Positions 31,428-40,607 of a DNA stretch of 64,000 bases are shown here, piece after piece. Position 1 is the first letter of the stretch, and each line of letters opens with the position of its first letter. Location: contig NZ_JAHIAB010000012.1 in NCBI RefSeq assembly GCF_018760365.1, positions 1 through 64,000 on the forward strand. Reading direction: 5' to 3'. The notes beneath the pieces were generated by a model, which was not told the DNA's origin, did no database searches, and saw only the letters and a list, made by a program, of their open reading frames with translations. Source of the DNA: Pseudooceanicola endophyticus. Its GTDB lineage: Bacteria > Pseudomonadota > Alphaproteobacteria > Rhodobacterales > Rhodobacteraceae. Both the position numbers and the translations under genes were made by a program.

Positions 31428-32525
31428 ATGCTGGACACAACGCGCCCATCCGAGGATGACGGGACCATCACTCTTTCCGGAATTGGCAAGAGTTTCGGCA
31501 GCTTCACCGCGATCGAGCATATCGACCTCGATATTCGCGGCAATGAGTTCTTCACCCTCCTGGGGCCATCGGGCTGCGGCAAGACCACATTGCTGCGGAT
31601 GCTCGCCGGGTTTGAGACCCCGAGCCGCGGAGAGATCCTGCTGAACGGGCGCGACATCGCGCGGCTGGCGCCGAACCAGCGTCCGATCAACACCGTTTTC
31701 CAGAACTACGCGCTGTTCCCGCACCTGAGCGTGGCCGAGAACATCGGCTTTGCGCTGAAGATGCGGGGCAAGCCGCGCTCCGAGATCGAGCGCACCGTCG
31801 AAGAGATGCTGGCACTGGTCCAGCTGGACGGGCGCGGCGGTCAGCTGATCACCCAGCTTTCGGGCGGGCAGCAGCAGCGCGTCGCCCTGGCCCGTGCCCT
31901 GGCGCCGCGTCCGGCGGTGCTATTGCTGGACGAACCGCTGTCGGCGCTGGACCAGAAACTGCGCAAGAACATGCAGATAGAGCTGAAGCGCCTGCAAAAG
32001 GAAACAGGCATCACCTTCGTCTTCGTCACCCATGACCAGGAAGAAGCGCTGACCATGTCGGACCGGATCGCCGTGCTGTCGAACGGCGCGCTGAGACAGG
32101 TCGGCACCCCTCACGAGATCTACAATCACCCCGTCGACCGTTTCGTCGCCGATTTCATCGGCGAGACCAACCTGCTGGAGGGCCGGGTGGTGCACGAAGG
32201 CGCGGGCCGCGTCGAGGTCGCGCTGGAGGGGGGCGTCACCGTTACGGCCCAGGCCGACCGGCCACTGGCCGCAGGGCGCGCTGTGACCCTGGCCGTGCGC
32301 CCCGAGAACACCGCCCTGGCCGACCCGGCCCCCGGGCAGCTTTGCGGCAAAATTGATCAAATTGTGTACTTCGGCACGGACACCCATTTCCACCTGACCC
32401 TCGACAGCGGCGTGCCGCTGGTGGTGCGTCGCCAGAACCGGGCCGACGGCCAGATGCTGCCGCCGGTGGGCGCGCGGGTCGGCGTCACGCTGGAATCCGA
32501 GGCCACCCGCATCCTGAAGGACTGA
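31428..32525 (+). CDS. Polyamine/opine-type ABC importer, ATP-binding protein (PotA family)
   Basis: The 365-residue ATPase has Walker A GPSGCGKTT (46-54), Q loop in TVFQNYALFPHLSV, signature LSGGQQQRV, Walker B LLLDEPLSALDQKLR and switch His in VFVTHDQEEALTM, followed by a TOBE domain (LAVRPENTAL). The ATG at 31428 has an AGGGGAT ribosome site; a TTG ten codons earlier is less likely. It energises the importer encoded by the next three genes. The family takes up spermidine, putrescine and related cations; the true ligand is open. Confidence 0.93.
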   Translation: MLDTTRPSEDDGTITLSGIGKSFGSFTAIEHIDLDIRGNEFFTLLGPSGCGKTTLLRMLAGFETPSRGEILLNGRDIARLAPNQRPINTVFQNYALFPHLSVAENIGFALKMRGKPRSEIERTVEEMLALVQLDGRGGQLITQLSGGQQQRVALARALAPRPAVLLLDEPLSALDQKLRKNMQIELKRLQKETGITFVFVTHDQEEALTMSDRIAVLSNGALRQVGTPHEIYNHPVDRFVADFIGETNLLEGRVVHEGAGRVEVALEGGVTVTAQADRPLAAGRAVTLAVRPENTALADPAPGQLCGKIDQIVYFGTDTHFHLTLDSGVPLVVRRQNRADGQMLPPVGARVGVTLESEATRILKD

Positions 32526-32527
32526 AC

Positions 32528-33448
32528 ATGCCGGACCAGAGCCTGACCGAGCTCGAGACCGCCCTGAACCGCGCCGATGTGCGCCGGCGCTGGTGGCTCA
32601 GCCTTCCCGCCCTCCTGATCGTGCTGCTGGCCGGTGTCGGACCGCTGGCGATCGTGGTGATCTACTCTTTCCTGGCGCCGGGCGACTACGGCGACGTGGT
32701 GTGGAAATTCTCTCCGGAAGGATGGTTCAACGTGCTGTTTACGAAGGATATCTTCGATGGCACGATTTCCATTGCCGATGCCCACCTGTCGATCTTCTGG
32801 CGCAGCTTCAAGCTTTCGGCGATCACCACGATCCTGTGCCTGATCGTCGGCTTCCCGACCGCCTACTACATGGCCGGACGCAGCCCGCGCACCCGCGCGC
32901 TGCTGCTCTTGCTGATCACCGTGCCGTTCTGGACCAACCTGCTGATCCGCGCCTTCGCGATCCAGCAGCTGCTGCGTTCCGAGGGGGTGGTGAACCTGCT
33001 GCTGATGAAGTTGGGGCTGATCGACCAGCCGGTGCAGCTGCTTTACACCGATTTCGCGATCCTGGTCGGCATGACCTATGTCTACCTGCCGCTGATGGTG
33101 CTGCCGCTCTATTCCACCATGGAAAAGTTCGACTTCCGCCTGACCGAGGCCGCCTACGATCTTTACGCCTCGCGCTTTCAGGTGCTGACCCGGGTGGTGA
33201 TCCCGCTGGTGCGGCCCGGCCTGATCGCGGGGGCGACGCTGGTCTTCATCCCCTGCCTGGGGACCTATGTGATCCCGCGCATCCTTGGCGGCGGCAGCAC
33301 CCTGATGATCGGCAACCTGATCGAGCTGCAGTTCGGCCAGGGCCGCAACTGGCCATTGGGCGCCGCGCTCTCCATCACCCTGGTGGTGCTGGTCATGCTG
33401 GGCCTGCTGATCTTCCAGCGCAATGACCGCAGCGGAGGCGAAAAATGA
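32528..33448 (+). CDS. Polyamine-type ABC importer permease (PotB family)
   Basis: The 306-residue protein has six helices, a first helix at about residues 22-46 and the coupling loop TEAAYDLYASRFQVLTRVVIPLVRPG. It starts 2 bases after the ATPase stop and its own stop overlaps the next start in ATGA. It pairs with the PotC-type permease. Confidence 0.93.
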   Translation: MPDQSLTELETALNRADVRRRWWLSLPALLIVLLAGVGPLAIVVIYSFLAPGDYGDVVWKFSPEGWFNVLFTKDIFDGTISIADAHLSIFWRSFKLSAITTILCLIVGFPTAYYMAGRSPRTRALLLLLITVPFWTNLLIRAFAIQQLLRSEGVVNLLLMKLGLIDQPVQLLYTDFAILVGMTYVYLPLMVLPLYSTMEKFDFRLTEAAYDLYASRFQVLTRVVIPLVRPGLIAGATLVFIPCLGTYVIPRILGGGSTLMIGNLIELQFGQGRNWPLGAALSITLVVLVMLGLLIFQRNDRSGGEK

Positions 33449-34248
33449 CCCGGCATTTCGATACCAAGAGCCTGCCCGGCTTCGGCTTCATCACCCTGCT
33501 GTGCTTCCTGATGCTCTATCTGCCCATCGCGGTTCTGGTGGTCTTCGCCTTCAACGCCGGCACCTCGATCGCGATCTGGCAGGGCTTCTCGCTGCGCTGG
33601 TTCGTCTCGGCGGCGCAGAATGACCAGGTGATCGAAGCCTCGATCCGCTCGCTCCAGATCGCCGTGGTGGCGGCGGGGCTGGCGACGGTTTCGGCGACCC
33701 TGGCTGCCCTGGCGACCACCCGCACCAAGGGCTATCGCGGCATGAAGACCAAGGTGCTGTTGTTCACAGTCCCCCTCATGGTGCCCGAGATTGTCACCGC
33801 CGTGGCCCTGCTGATCGTGGTGGCGCGGCTGAAGGTCTGGACCGGCTACACCGGCCTTGGCTACCTGATCCTGAGCCACGCGGCCTTCTGCGTGCCCTTC
33901 GCCTACATGCCGATCCGGGCGCGCCTGGCGGGCATGGACAGCACGCTGGAAGCCGCCGCGATGGATCTCTACGCCTCGCGCTGGCAGTGTTTCCGCCACA
34001 TCACCCTGCCGCTGCTGACCCCGGGCATCATCGCCGGTTTCATGCTGGCCTTCGTGATCTCCCTCGATGACGTGGTGATCACCGAATTCGTGAAATCGGC
34101 CGGCCAGGACACCCTGCCCACCTACATGCTGGGCCAGCTGCGCCGCAACATCACCCCCGAAATCAACGCCATCTCGACCGCCTTCCTGGCCCTGTCGGTG
34201 GTGCTGATCGTGGTCTTCTACCTGGTAAGCAACCGCAAGAAGACCTGA
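33445..34248 (+). CDS. Polyamine-type ABC importer permease (PotC family)
   Basis: The 267-residue protein has six helices. The coupling loop reads EAAAMDLYASRWQCFRHITLPLLTPG, followed by the PotC-type SLDDVVITEFVKSAGQDTLPTYM segment. It starts within the previous stop (ATGA). The binding protein gene follows after 51 bases. Confidence 0.93.
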   Translation: MTRHFDTKSLPGFGFITLLCFLMLYLPIAVLVVFAFNAGTSIAIWQGFSLRWFVSAAQNDQVIEASIRSLQIAVVAAGLATVSATLAALATTRTKGYRGMKTKVLLFTVPLMVPEIVTAVALLIVVARLKVWTGYTGLGYLILSHAAFCVPFAYMPIRARLAGMDSTLEAAAMDLYASRWQCFRHITLPLLTPGIIAGFMLAFVISLDDVVITEFVKSAGQDTLPTYMLGQLRRNITPEINAISTAFLALSVVLIVVFYLVSNRKKT

Positions 34249-34299
34249 CCATAACAGAGCGAAAAGCCTAGAAAATCCCTTCCAGACAGGAGAGAGACC

Positions 34300-35334
34300 A
34301 TGCCGAAATTCCTTTTCGCCGCCAGCGCGGTGCTGGCGCTGGCCGCCCAGGCGGGCCTGGCCCATGCCGAGGGCGAGCTCAACATCTACAACTGGGGCAA
34401 TTACACCAACCCCGAGCTGATCAAAAAGTTCGAGAAAGAGTACGACGTCAAAGTCACCGTCACCGATTACGATTCCAACGACACCGCACTGGCCAAGGTG
34501 CGCCAGGGGGGCTCGGGCTTTGACATCGTGGTGCCGACCTCCTCGGTGATGCCGATCTGGATCAACGAGGGGCTGCTGCTGGAAAGCCGCCCCGACGAGA
34601 TGTCGAACTTCAAGAACGTCGATCCGCAGTGGGTGGATGTCTCCTTCGATCCCGGCCGGCACTATTCCGTGCCCTGGCAATGGGGCACCACCGGGATCTC
34701 GGTGAACACCTCGGTCTACAAGGGCGATATCAACACCTCGGCGATCTTCATGGATCCCCCGAAGGAGCTTGAGGGCAAGATCAACGTCGTCCCCGAGATG
34801 TCGGACGTGATGTCCCTGGCGATCTTCTACGAGGGCGGGAAGGCCTGCACCGACGACATGACGGTGCTGAAGAAGGTGCGTGATGACCTAGTGGCCGCCA
34901 AGGCGAAATGGCTGTCGATGGATTACGGCACTGTCGACAACTACGCCAAGGGCGATTTCGTCGCCGGGGTGAACTGGAACGGATCTTCCTTCCGCTCGCG
35001 GCTGAAGAACCCTGATATCCACTACGGCTATCCCAAGGAAGGCTACCCGATCTGGATGGACAACGTCGCCATCCTCAAGGACGCCAAGAACGTCGAGAAC
35101 GCCAAGCTGTTCATGAACTTCATCATGGAGCCCGAGAACGCCGCGCTGATCTCGGCCTTCGCGCGCTACGCGAACGGCATCAAGGGCTCGGAACAGTACA
35201 TGCCCGCCGACATGAAGGACGCCCCCGAGATCAACATTCCCGAGGATCTGAAGGCCGCGGGAGAGTTCGTGCCCCCCTGCCCGCCGGCGGTCAACGCGAT
35301 CTACTCCAAGATCTGGACCGAGCTTCAGAAGTGA
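34300..35334 (+). CDS. Polyamine-type ABC importer periplasmic binding protein (PotD/PotF family)
   Basis: The 344-residue protein has a 23-residue signal peptide ([18 protein letters not shown]). The mature start [22 protein letters not shown] and the [24 protein letters not shown] block are typical of the PotD/F family, as is [15 protein letters not shown]. These proteins bind polyamines through acidic and aromatic residues, but relatives bind other amines or opines. It is the last gene of its operon and is followed 24 bases later by a strong terminator hairpin. Confidence 0.93.
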   Translation: MPKFLFAASAVLALAAQAGLAHAEGELNIYNWGNYTNPELIKKFEKEYDVKVTVTDYDSNDTALAKVRQGGSGFDIVVPTSSVMPIWINEGLLLESRPDEMSNFKNVDPQWVDVSFDPGRHYSVPWQWGTTGISVNTSVYKGDINTSAIFMDPPKELEGKINVVPEMSDVMSLAIFYEGGKACTDDMTVLKKVRDDLVAAKAKWLSMDYGTVDNYAKGDFVAGVNWNGSSFRSRLKNPDIHYGYPKEGYPIWMDNVAILKDAKNVENAKLFMNFIMEPENAALISAFARYANGIKGSEQYMPADMKDAPEINIPEDLKAAGEFVPPCPPAVNAIYSKIWTELQK

Positions 35335-35358
35335 CCTGATCGCGCTTCGCGATCCTGC

Positions 35359-35387
35359 GGGCCGGCCCCGGTGGCCGGCCCCTTTTT
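35359..35387 (+). terminator. Intrinsic terminator after the polyamine-type importer operon
   Basis: A perfect 9-bp stem GGGCCGGCC/GGCCGGCCC (35359-35367 with 35373-35381) with a 5-base loop is followed by C and T5 (35383-35387). Confidence 0.88.
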
Positions 35388-35409
35388 CTGTCCCGACCCG
35401 AGATTTCCG

Positions 35410-37080
35410 ATGACCCAGACGCCGACCCTGATCCTGCACAATGCCCGCATCCGCACCATGGACCCAGACCAGCCCCGGGCCAGTGCCATCGCCCTGGCCG
35501 AAAACCGCGTGCTGGCGGTTGGCCCGGACGTGGAAATCACCGCCCTCGCCACCCCCGCGACCGAGGTGATCGACGCCCGGGGCGCCACCCTGCTGCCCGG
35601 TTTCAACGATGCCCATGTGCATATCTTCGTCGGTGCCGTCGGCCTGTCGCATCTCAGCCTGCTGGGGGTCACCGGGCTGGACCGGCTGACGACGCTGGTG
35701 CGCGACTATGCCAAGGCCCATCCCGACGAGGCGCTGCTCTGCGCCGAGTTCACCGATTACGCGATCCTGGGCGACACGCCTGTGACGCGTCATTTGCTCG
35801 ACCAGATCCTGCCCGACCGCCCCTTCCTGATGACCGCCTACGACAACCACACCGCCTGGGCCAACACCGCCGCGCTGAAGGCCGCCGGCATCCTCGAAGG
35901 GCGCGCCCTGCCGCTCGGGAACGAGATCGTCATGGGCTCCGACGGCCTCGCCACCGGAGAGCTGCGCGAGCATGAGGCGATGACCCCGGTGCGCGTCATG
36001 TCGGCCTCGGGCTACCGCGAGGGGCTGGGGATGCTGACGGGGGGCGAGCCCGATCACGTCACCCCCGAACAGCGCGCCTCGGACCGTGCGACGATCCTTC
36101 AGGGGCTGCACTACTGCGCCGCCAATGGCATCACCTCGATCCAGAACATGGACGGCAACCTCTATACCCTTGAGCTGCTGGAGGAAATCGAGCAATCCGA
36201 GGGGCTTCCGGTGCGCGTCCGCGTGCCCTTCCACTGCAAGAACACCACCCCGATGGCGGAATTCACCACCCGGGCGGCGGCCTGGCGCGACCGGTTCACC
36301 GGCGACCGGCTGACCTCGGATTTCGTCAAGATGTTCATCGACGGGGTGGCCGAAAGCGGCACGGCGGTGATGCTGGGCGGCTACGGCGACGCGCCCGATC
36401 ACAACGGCGATCCGCTGTTCACCCAGCCCGCCTTGAACGCGGCCGTGGCCGAGGCCGACCGGCTGGGCTTCCAGGTGGCGATCCACGCCATCGGCGATGG
36501 CGGCATCCGCATGGTGCTGGACGCCTACGAAGCCGCCCGCGCGGTCAACGGACCCCGCGACAGCCGCCACCGGATCGAGCATATCGAGCTGCTGCATCCC
36601 GACGACCTGCCGCGTTTCGCCGCCCTTGGCGTTGCGGCCTCCATGCAGCCGCTGCACGTGCCCGGCAACCGCCTGATGGGTGCCGAGCTCTACCTGCGCA
36701 AGATCGGGCGCGAGCGCTGGTCCCAGGGCTTCCGCGCGCGGTCGCTGAAGGACAGCGGCGTGACGATGATCTATTCGACCGACTGGCCGGTGGTGCCGCT
36801 CAGCCCGACACTGACGATCCGCGAAAGCATCTGCCGCACCCCCTGGGCGCCCGATCTGCCGCCCGAGAACCTGACCCTGGACGAAACCCTTGAGGCCTAT
36901 ACCCGCGGCGGCGCCTGGGCCGAGTTCAAGGAGGACCGCAAGGGCATGTTGAAGCCCGGCTACCTGGCCGACCTGGTGCTGCTGGATGCCGATCTGGACG
37001 CCACCGCCCCCGAAGCCGTCGATCAGGTCGCACCCCGCCTGACGGTCTGCGATGGCCGGATCACCTTCCGCGCCGCCTGA
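35410..37080 (+). CDS. Amidohydrolase family 3 protein (YtcJ-like)
   Basis: The 556-residue protein starts at ATG 35410; 13 extra codons upstream lie inside the terminator and are rejected. It has the N-terminal strand NARIRTMDPD, the metal pair H69/H71 in PGFNDAHVHIF, the FVKMFIDGVAESGTAVML block, VAIHAIGDGGIRMVLDAYE, RHRIEHIELLHP and the C-terminal STDWPVVPLSP. YtcJ-type enzymes hydrolyse amides or formamides; the substrate is unknown. The next gene is guanine deaminase, with a hairpin in the 104-base gap, so it may belong to the same purine or amine salvage set. Confidence 0.9.
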   Translation: MTQTPTLILHNARIRTMDPDQPRASAIALAENRVLAVGPDVEITALATPATEVIDARGATLLPGFNDAHVHIFVGAVGLSHLSLLGVTGLDRLTTLVRDYAKAHPDEALLCAEFTDYAILGDTPVTRHLLDQILPDRPFLMTAYDNHTAWANTAALKAAGILEGRALPLGNEIVMGSDGLATGELREHEAMTPVRVMSASGYREGLGMLTGGEPDHVTPEQRASDRATILQGLHYCAANGITSIQNMDGNLYTLELLEEIEQSEGLPVRVRVPFHCKNTTPMAEFTTRAAAWRDRFTGDRLTSDFVKMFIDGVAESGTAVMLGGYGDAPDHNGDPLFTQPALNAAVAEADRLGFQVAIHAIGDGGIRMVLDAYEAARAVNGPRDSRHRIEHIELLHPDDLPRFAALGVAASMQPLHVPGNRLMGAELYLRKIGRERWSQGFRARSLKDSGVTMIYSTDWPVVPLSPTLTIRESICRTPWAPDLPPENLTLDETLEAYTRGGAWAEFKEDRKGMLKPGYLADLVLLDADLDATAPEAVDQVAPRLTVCDGRITFRAA

Positions 37081-37107
37081 CCCGGGCTTGCCCAGGCCGC
37101 CTCTGGC

Positions 37108-37127
37108 ATCCCGGCCCGCGCCGGGAT
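37108..37127 (+). other. Intercistronic hairpin between YtcJ-like and guanine deaminase genes
   Basis: ATCCCGGC (37108-37115) pairs perfectly with GCCGGGAT (37120-37127) over a CCGC loop. There is no T run, so partial termination or mRNA processing is more likely than full termination. Confidence 0.55.
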
Positions 37128-37184
37128 ACCCCTGCGGGCATGTTCCGGGGCCGCAAGACGCCCCCCTCTCCGACAGGATCCCCC

Positions 37185-38567
37185 ATGCCGAATTATGAAC
37201 GTATCCTTGTGGGCACCGCCTTCCACACCCCCGCCCGCGACCGGCTTGAGGTGCTAGAGGATCATGCCTTCGTGCTGGATGGGGCGGGCCGGATCTCTGC
37301 CGTGCTGCCCCCCGATGCACCCGGGCGGGCCGCCCTTCTGGCCGAGGCCGGGGCGGCGGACCGGCTGGAGCGCCTGCCCCCGGACGCCTTCCTGATCCCC
37401 GGGCTGGTCGATCTGCATGTCCATGCGCCGCAATGGCCGCAGCTGGGCAAGGCGCTGGATGCGCCGCTGGAGGTCTGGCTGCAGAAATACACCTTCCCGC
37501 TGGAGGCGCGCTTCGCCGATCCCGATTTCGCCCGTCGGGTCTATGATGACCTGGTGCAGACCCTGCTGGATCAGGGCACCACCACGGCGGTCTATTTCGG
37601 CTCTGTCGACGTGGAGCCCAACCTGATCCTGGCCGAGGCCTGCCTGCGCCACGGCCAGCGCGCGCTGGTGGGCAAGGTGGCCATGGACGATCCCGCGCAA
37701 TGCCCGGAGGATTACCGCGATGCCAGGGCCGAGGCCGGGATCGCCGCCACCCGCGATTTCGTCCTGCGCCTGCGCGAGATGGCGCAGGACACGGGCGAGC
37801 TGCCGCTGGTGCTGCCGGTGATCACCCCGCGTTTCATCCCCACCTGCACCGATGCGCTGCTGGCGGGCCTGGGTGCGCTGGCCGAGGAACTGGGCTGCCA
37901 CGTGCAGACCCATTGTTCGGAAAGCGACTGGGAGGTCGGCCATGTCCACGACCGGCTGGGCTGCACCGATTGCGCGGCGCTGGAGCGCTTCGGCCTGCTG
38001 CGCGAGGGCACGGTGCTGGCGCATTCGAACTTCATCACCGAGGCCGACATGGGCCTGATCCGCGAGGCCGGCAGCGCCGTCGCCCATTGCCCGATGTCGA
38101 ATGCCTATTTCGCCAATGCGGTCTTCCCGCTGCGCGACGCGCTGGAGCGCGGCGTGAAGGTGGGGCTGGGCACCGATATCTCGGGCGGGTTCAGCGCCTC
38201 GCTTTTCGATGCGGCGCGCCATGCGCTGATGGCCTCGCGGCTGGCCGCCGCCGGGACCGATCCGGGACTTGCGCCGGAGCTGCGGGGCCCGGGCGGCGCG
38301 GCGCTTTCGACGGTGGAGACCTTCTGGCTGGCAACCGCCGGGGGCGGCGAGGCGCTGGCGCTGCCGCTCGGACAGTTCCGGGTCGGGGCGCCCTTCGATG
38401 CGCTGGTGGTGCAGGCCAATGCGCCGGGCTGCGCCTTCCGGCGCTTCGATGCGGAGGAACCGCTGGCGGAGGTGTTCGAGAAGCTGGTGCTGAGCGCCGA
38501 CCGGGGCGCGATCCGGAGCGTCTGGGTCGATGGCCGGCTGCGGCGGGGGGAAGCCCTGCGGGGCTGA
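37185..38567 (+). CDS. guaD: Guanine deaminase
   Basis: The 460-residue protein has the guanine deaminase hallmark DLHVHAPQWPQLGKALDAPLEVWLQKYTFPLEARF (77-111) with the zinc pair H78/H80. Other family blocks are QTHCSESDWEVGHV, HSNFITEADMGLI, VAHCPMSN and LGTDISGGFSASLFDAARHA. It converts guanine to xanthine and ammonia in the cytoplasm. I start it at ATG 37185; an ATG 15 codons earlier has no ribosome site and encodes Pro/Arg-rich residues. It lies next to nucleoside hydrolase, nucleoside importer and phosphoribosyltransferase genes, which fits purine salvage. Confidence 0.93.
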   Translation: MPNYERILVGTAFHTPARDRLEVLEDHAFVLDGAGRISAVLPPDAPGRAALLAEAGAADRLERLPPDAFLIPGLVDLHVHAPQWPQLGKALDAPLEVWLQKYTFPLEARFADPDFARRVYDDLVQTLLDQGTTTAVYFGSVDVEPNLILAEACLRHGQRALVGKVAMDDPAQCPEDYRDARAEAGIAATRDFVLRLREMAQDTGELPLVLPVITPRFIPTCTDALLAGLGALAEELGCHVQTHCSESDWEVGHVHDRLGCTDCAALERFGLLREGTVLAHSNFITEADMGLIREAGSAVAHCPMSNAYFANAVFPLRDALERGVKVGLGTDISGGFSASLFDAARHALMASRLAAAGTDPGLAPELRGPGGAALSTVETFWLATAGGGEALALPLGQFRVGAPFDALVVQANAPGCAFRRFDAEEPLAEVFEKLVLSADRGAIRSVWVDGRLRRGEALRG

Positions 38568-38667
38568 CGCTCTGCTTTGGCAGGGAAACCCCTGCGGGCG
38601 CAGCCGCTGCGACGGAGGAAACCCTGCGGGGGCTGGCGCACCCGCAGGGGCGGGGGCCAGCCCCCGC
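38550..38667. repeat. Repeated CCCTGCGGG units and large hairpin between convergent guaD and nucleoside hydrolase genes
   Basis: Three similar units begin near 38550, 38585 and 38618 (GAA-CCCTGCGGG cores at 38554-38563, 38589-38598 and 38622-38630). The last unit runs into a perfect 12-bp stem, 38626-38637 with 38656-38667, with an 18-base GC loop. Placed between two convergent stops, the hairpin may end both transcripts. Confidence 0.6.
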
Positions 38668-38668
38668 A

Positions 38669-38696
38669 CCCCCGGGATATTTTCGGCCAGATGACA
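38669..38696. repeat. Candidate dispersed intergenic repeat of Rhodobacterales
   Basis: The block running from CCCCCGGGATATTTT to GGCCAGATGA resembles a short intergenic sequence that I recall from many Rhodobacter and Paracoccus genomes. Only one copy is in this window, so its status as a repeat rests on memory. Confidence 0.4.
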
Positions 38697-38721
38697 GGGA
38701 GGCCGGGGCCGGTCGGGCGCT

Positions 38722-39669
38722 TCAGCTCCGCATGACCTCGTGGAAGAGGGCTTCGAAGCGGGCCTTGTCGACGCCGGTTGCGACCTTGCAATTGGCGCGC
38801 GCCAGGCCCATCGGGCGGCGGTCGGGGATGCACTGGCCGCGGGTCAGCGGGCCGCTGAGCTCGATGTCGACGCGCATCGTTTCCAGCGTCACCAGGCTGG
38901 GGTCATGGCAAACCGCCACCGCCAGCGGATCATGCAGCGGGCAGCCGGAGATGCCGGGATGCATCGCCTCGTAGCTGCGCACGTAGAAATCGGCGATCTC
39001 CATCAGCTTTGCGCCCGCAGGGGTGCCATTGGCCGTGATGTCGGCCATCATGTCCCGCGACATCAGCGTCTGCATGGTCACGTCCATGCCCACCAGCGTG
39101 ATCGGCGCCCCCGAGCACATCATGATATGCGCCGCCTCGGGGTCGTTGTGGATATTGGCATCGACCATCGGGCGGGCAACCCCGTGGATGCCCGGATGCT
39201 GCAGGGTCGAGCCCATGACGACGATCTCGCGGATCAGCGGCGCGATCTCGGGCGCCTTGGCCAGCGCGAGGCCGACATTGGTCATCGGGCCGACCGGGCA
39301 GAGCGTGATCTCTCCGGGGTTTTCCTTGACCAGGCGGATGATCAGGTCGGCGGCATGTTCGGCCACCGGGGCGATCGCGGGCTCGGGCAGCGCGACCTCT
39401 CCGAGGCCGTTGGTGCCGTGCACGTAATCGGCCTCCCGGGTGTAGGGATAGAGCAGCGACTTGCCCGCGCCCATCGCCACCGGCACCTCCGGATGGCCGG
39501 CCAGTTCCAGGATGCGCAGGGTGTTGGCGGTGGCGATCTCCACGTCGGTATTGCCGAAGACGCAGGTCAGCGCGACCAGATCCACATCGGGATGGCGCAG
39601 GGCGTAGTAGATGGCGAGGGCGTCGTCGACACCGGTATCGACATCGAGAATGATCTTGGCCTTGGGCAT
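38722..39669 (-). CDS. Nucleoside hydrolase (inosine-uridine preferring family)
   Basis: The 315-residue protein carries the calcium-binding family motif DVDTGVDDA (D9, D11, D15, D16), the VALTCVFGNTDVEIATANTLRILELAG block, CPVGPMTNVGLAL and a late CPLHDPLAVAV with the expected His-Asp. It splits nucleosides into base and ribose. It is the last gene of the BMP-type importer operon, 29 bases after the last permease stop. The context indicates that imported nucleosides are its substrate, with guanine passed on to guanine deaminase. Confidence 0.94.
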   Translation of the reverse strand: MPKAKIILDVDTGVDDALAIYYALRHPDVDLVALTCVFGNTDVEIATANTLRILELAGHPEVPVAMGAGKSLLYPYTREADYVHGTNGLGEVALPEPAIAPVAEHAADLIIRLVKENPGEITLCPVGPMTNVGLALAKAPEIAPLIREIVVMGSTLQHPGIHGVARPMVDANIHNDPEAAHIMMCSGAPITLVGMDVTMQTLMSRDMMADITANGTPAGAKLMEIADFYVRSYEAMHPGISGCPLHDPLAVAVCHDPSLVTLETMRVDIELSGPLTRGQCIPDRRPMGLARANCKVATGVDKARFEALFHEVMRS

Positions 39670-39698
39670 GGCGGGTATGGCAGGTCCTTGAAGGGGGC

Positions 39699-40607
39699 TC
39701 AGGCCAGGGCGGCCTGACGCCGTTTGCGGTTGCGCAGCGAGCCCATGACGAGGGCCGCCAGCGTGATCACGTAGGGCACCGCATCGGTCAGCTGGTTCGG
39801 CAGGCCCTGGGCCTGAAGCTGCACCGAGGCGGTATCGGCCATGGCGAAGACCAGGCAGACGAAGGCCGCCCAGGCCGGGTGGTTGCGCGCCAGCATGACG
39901 GCGACGACGGCGATCCAGCCGCGTCCCGCGCTCATGTCCTCGGCGAAGATCCCGACCGTGCCGAGCGAGAGCTGCGCGCCGGCCAGCCCGGTCAGGGCAC
40001 CGGCGGCGACCACCGTCCAGAGCTGAAGGCGTTCAACGTTGACGCCCAGCGTGCGCGCGGCCTCGGGGTTCTGGCCGACACCGCGCATACGCAGGCCCAG
40101 CGGCATGCGGAACATCACCAGCGTCACCAGGATCGTCAGGATCCAGGCCGCCCAGGTGATCGGCGTCTGACGCGAGAAGATCCAGCCGATCCAGGGTGTG
40201 GTGTTGATGGCGCGGATGACGATGCGCTTCACCTCGGCGATCTCGGGGCTGGAGAAGGTGCCGGCGGTGTCGAAGAGGACCCGCAGCAGATAGGCCGTCA
40301 GCCCCGAGGCGAGCAAGTTCATCCCCACCGAGATGACGATGGAATCGCCGCGGAACCGCGTCGTGCCAAGCGCCAGGATCAGCGAGAAGAGCGCGGTCAC
40401 CAGGATGCCGCTCAGCACGCCCAGCAGGGCCGAGCCGGTGTAGAAGCTGCCGGCGATGGAGGCGAAGGCGCCGACCAGGATCTGCCCCTCGAGCGCGATG
40501 TTGAAGATCCCGACCCGGCCGCAGAGCGAGCCGGCCAGCGCCGCCAGCAGGATCGGCGACATGCTCTGGACCGTCGCATTGACGGTGAAGGCGTTGAGCA
40601 GGGTCAC
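39699..40607 (-). CDS. BMP-type nucleoside ABC importer, permease 2
   Basis: The 302-residue protein has about nine helices and the branched-chain-type permease pattern (BPD_transp_2): FTVNATVQSMSPILLAALAGSLCGRVGIFNIALEGQILVGAF at the N-terminus and RMRGVGQNPEAARTLGVNVERLQLW as the coupling loop. It is similar to NupQ/YufQ-type nucleoside permeases. Its start overlaps the stop of permease 1 by 4 bases. Confidence 0.93.
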   Translation of the reverse strand: MTLLNAFTVNATVQSMSPILLAALAGSLCGRVGIFNIALEGQILVGAFASIAGSFYTGSALLGVLSGILVTALFSLILALGTTRFRGDSIVISVGMNLLASGLTAYLLRVLFDTAGTFSSPEIAEVKRIVIRAINTTPWIGWIFSRQTPITWAAWILTILVTLVMFRMPLGLRMRGVGQNPEAARTLGVNVERLQLWTVVAAGALTGLAGAQLSLGTVGIFAEDMSAGRGWIAVVAVMLARNHPAWAAFVCLVFAMADTASVQLQAQGLPNQLTDAVPYVITLAALVMGSLRNRKRRQAALA

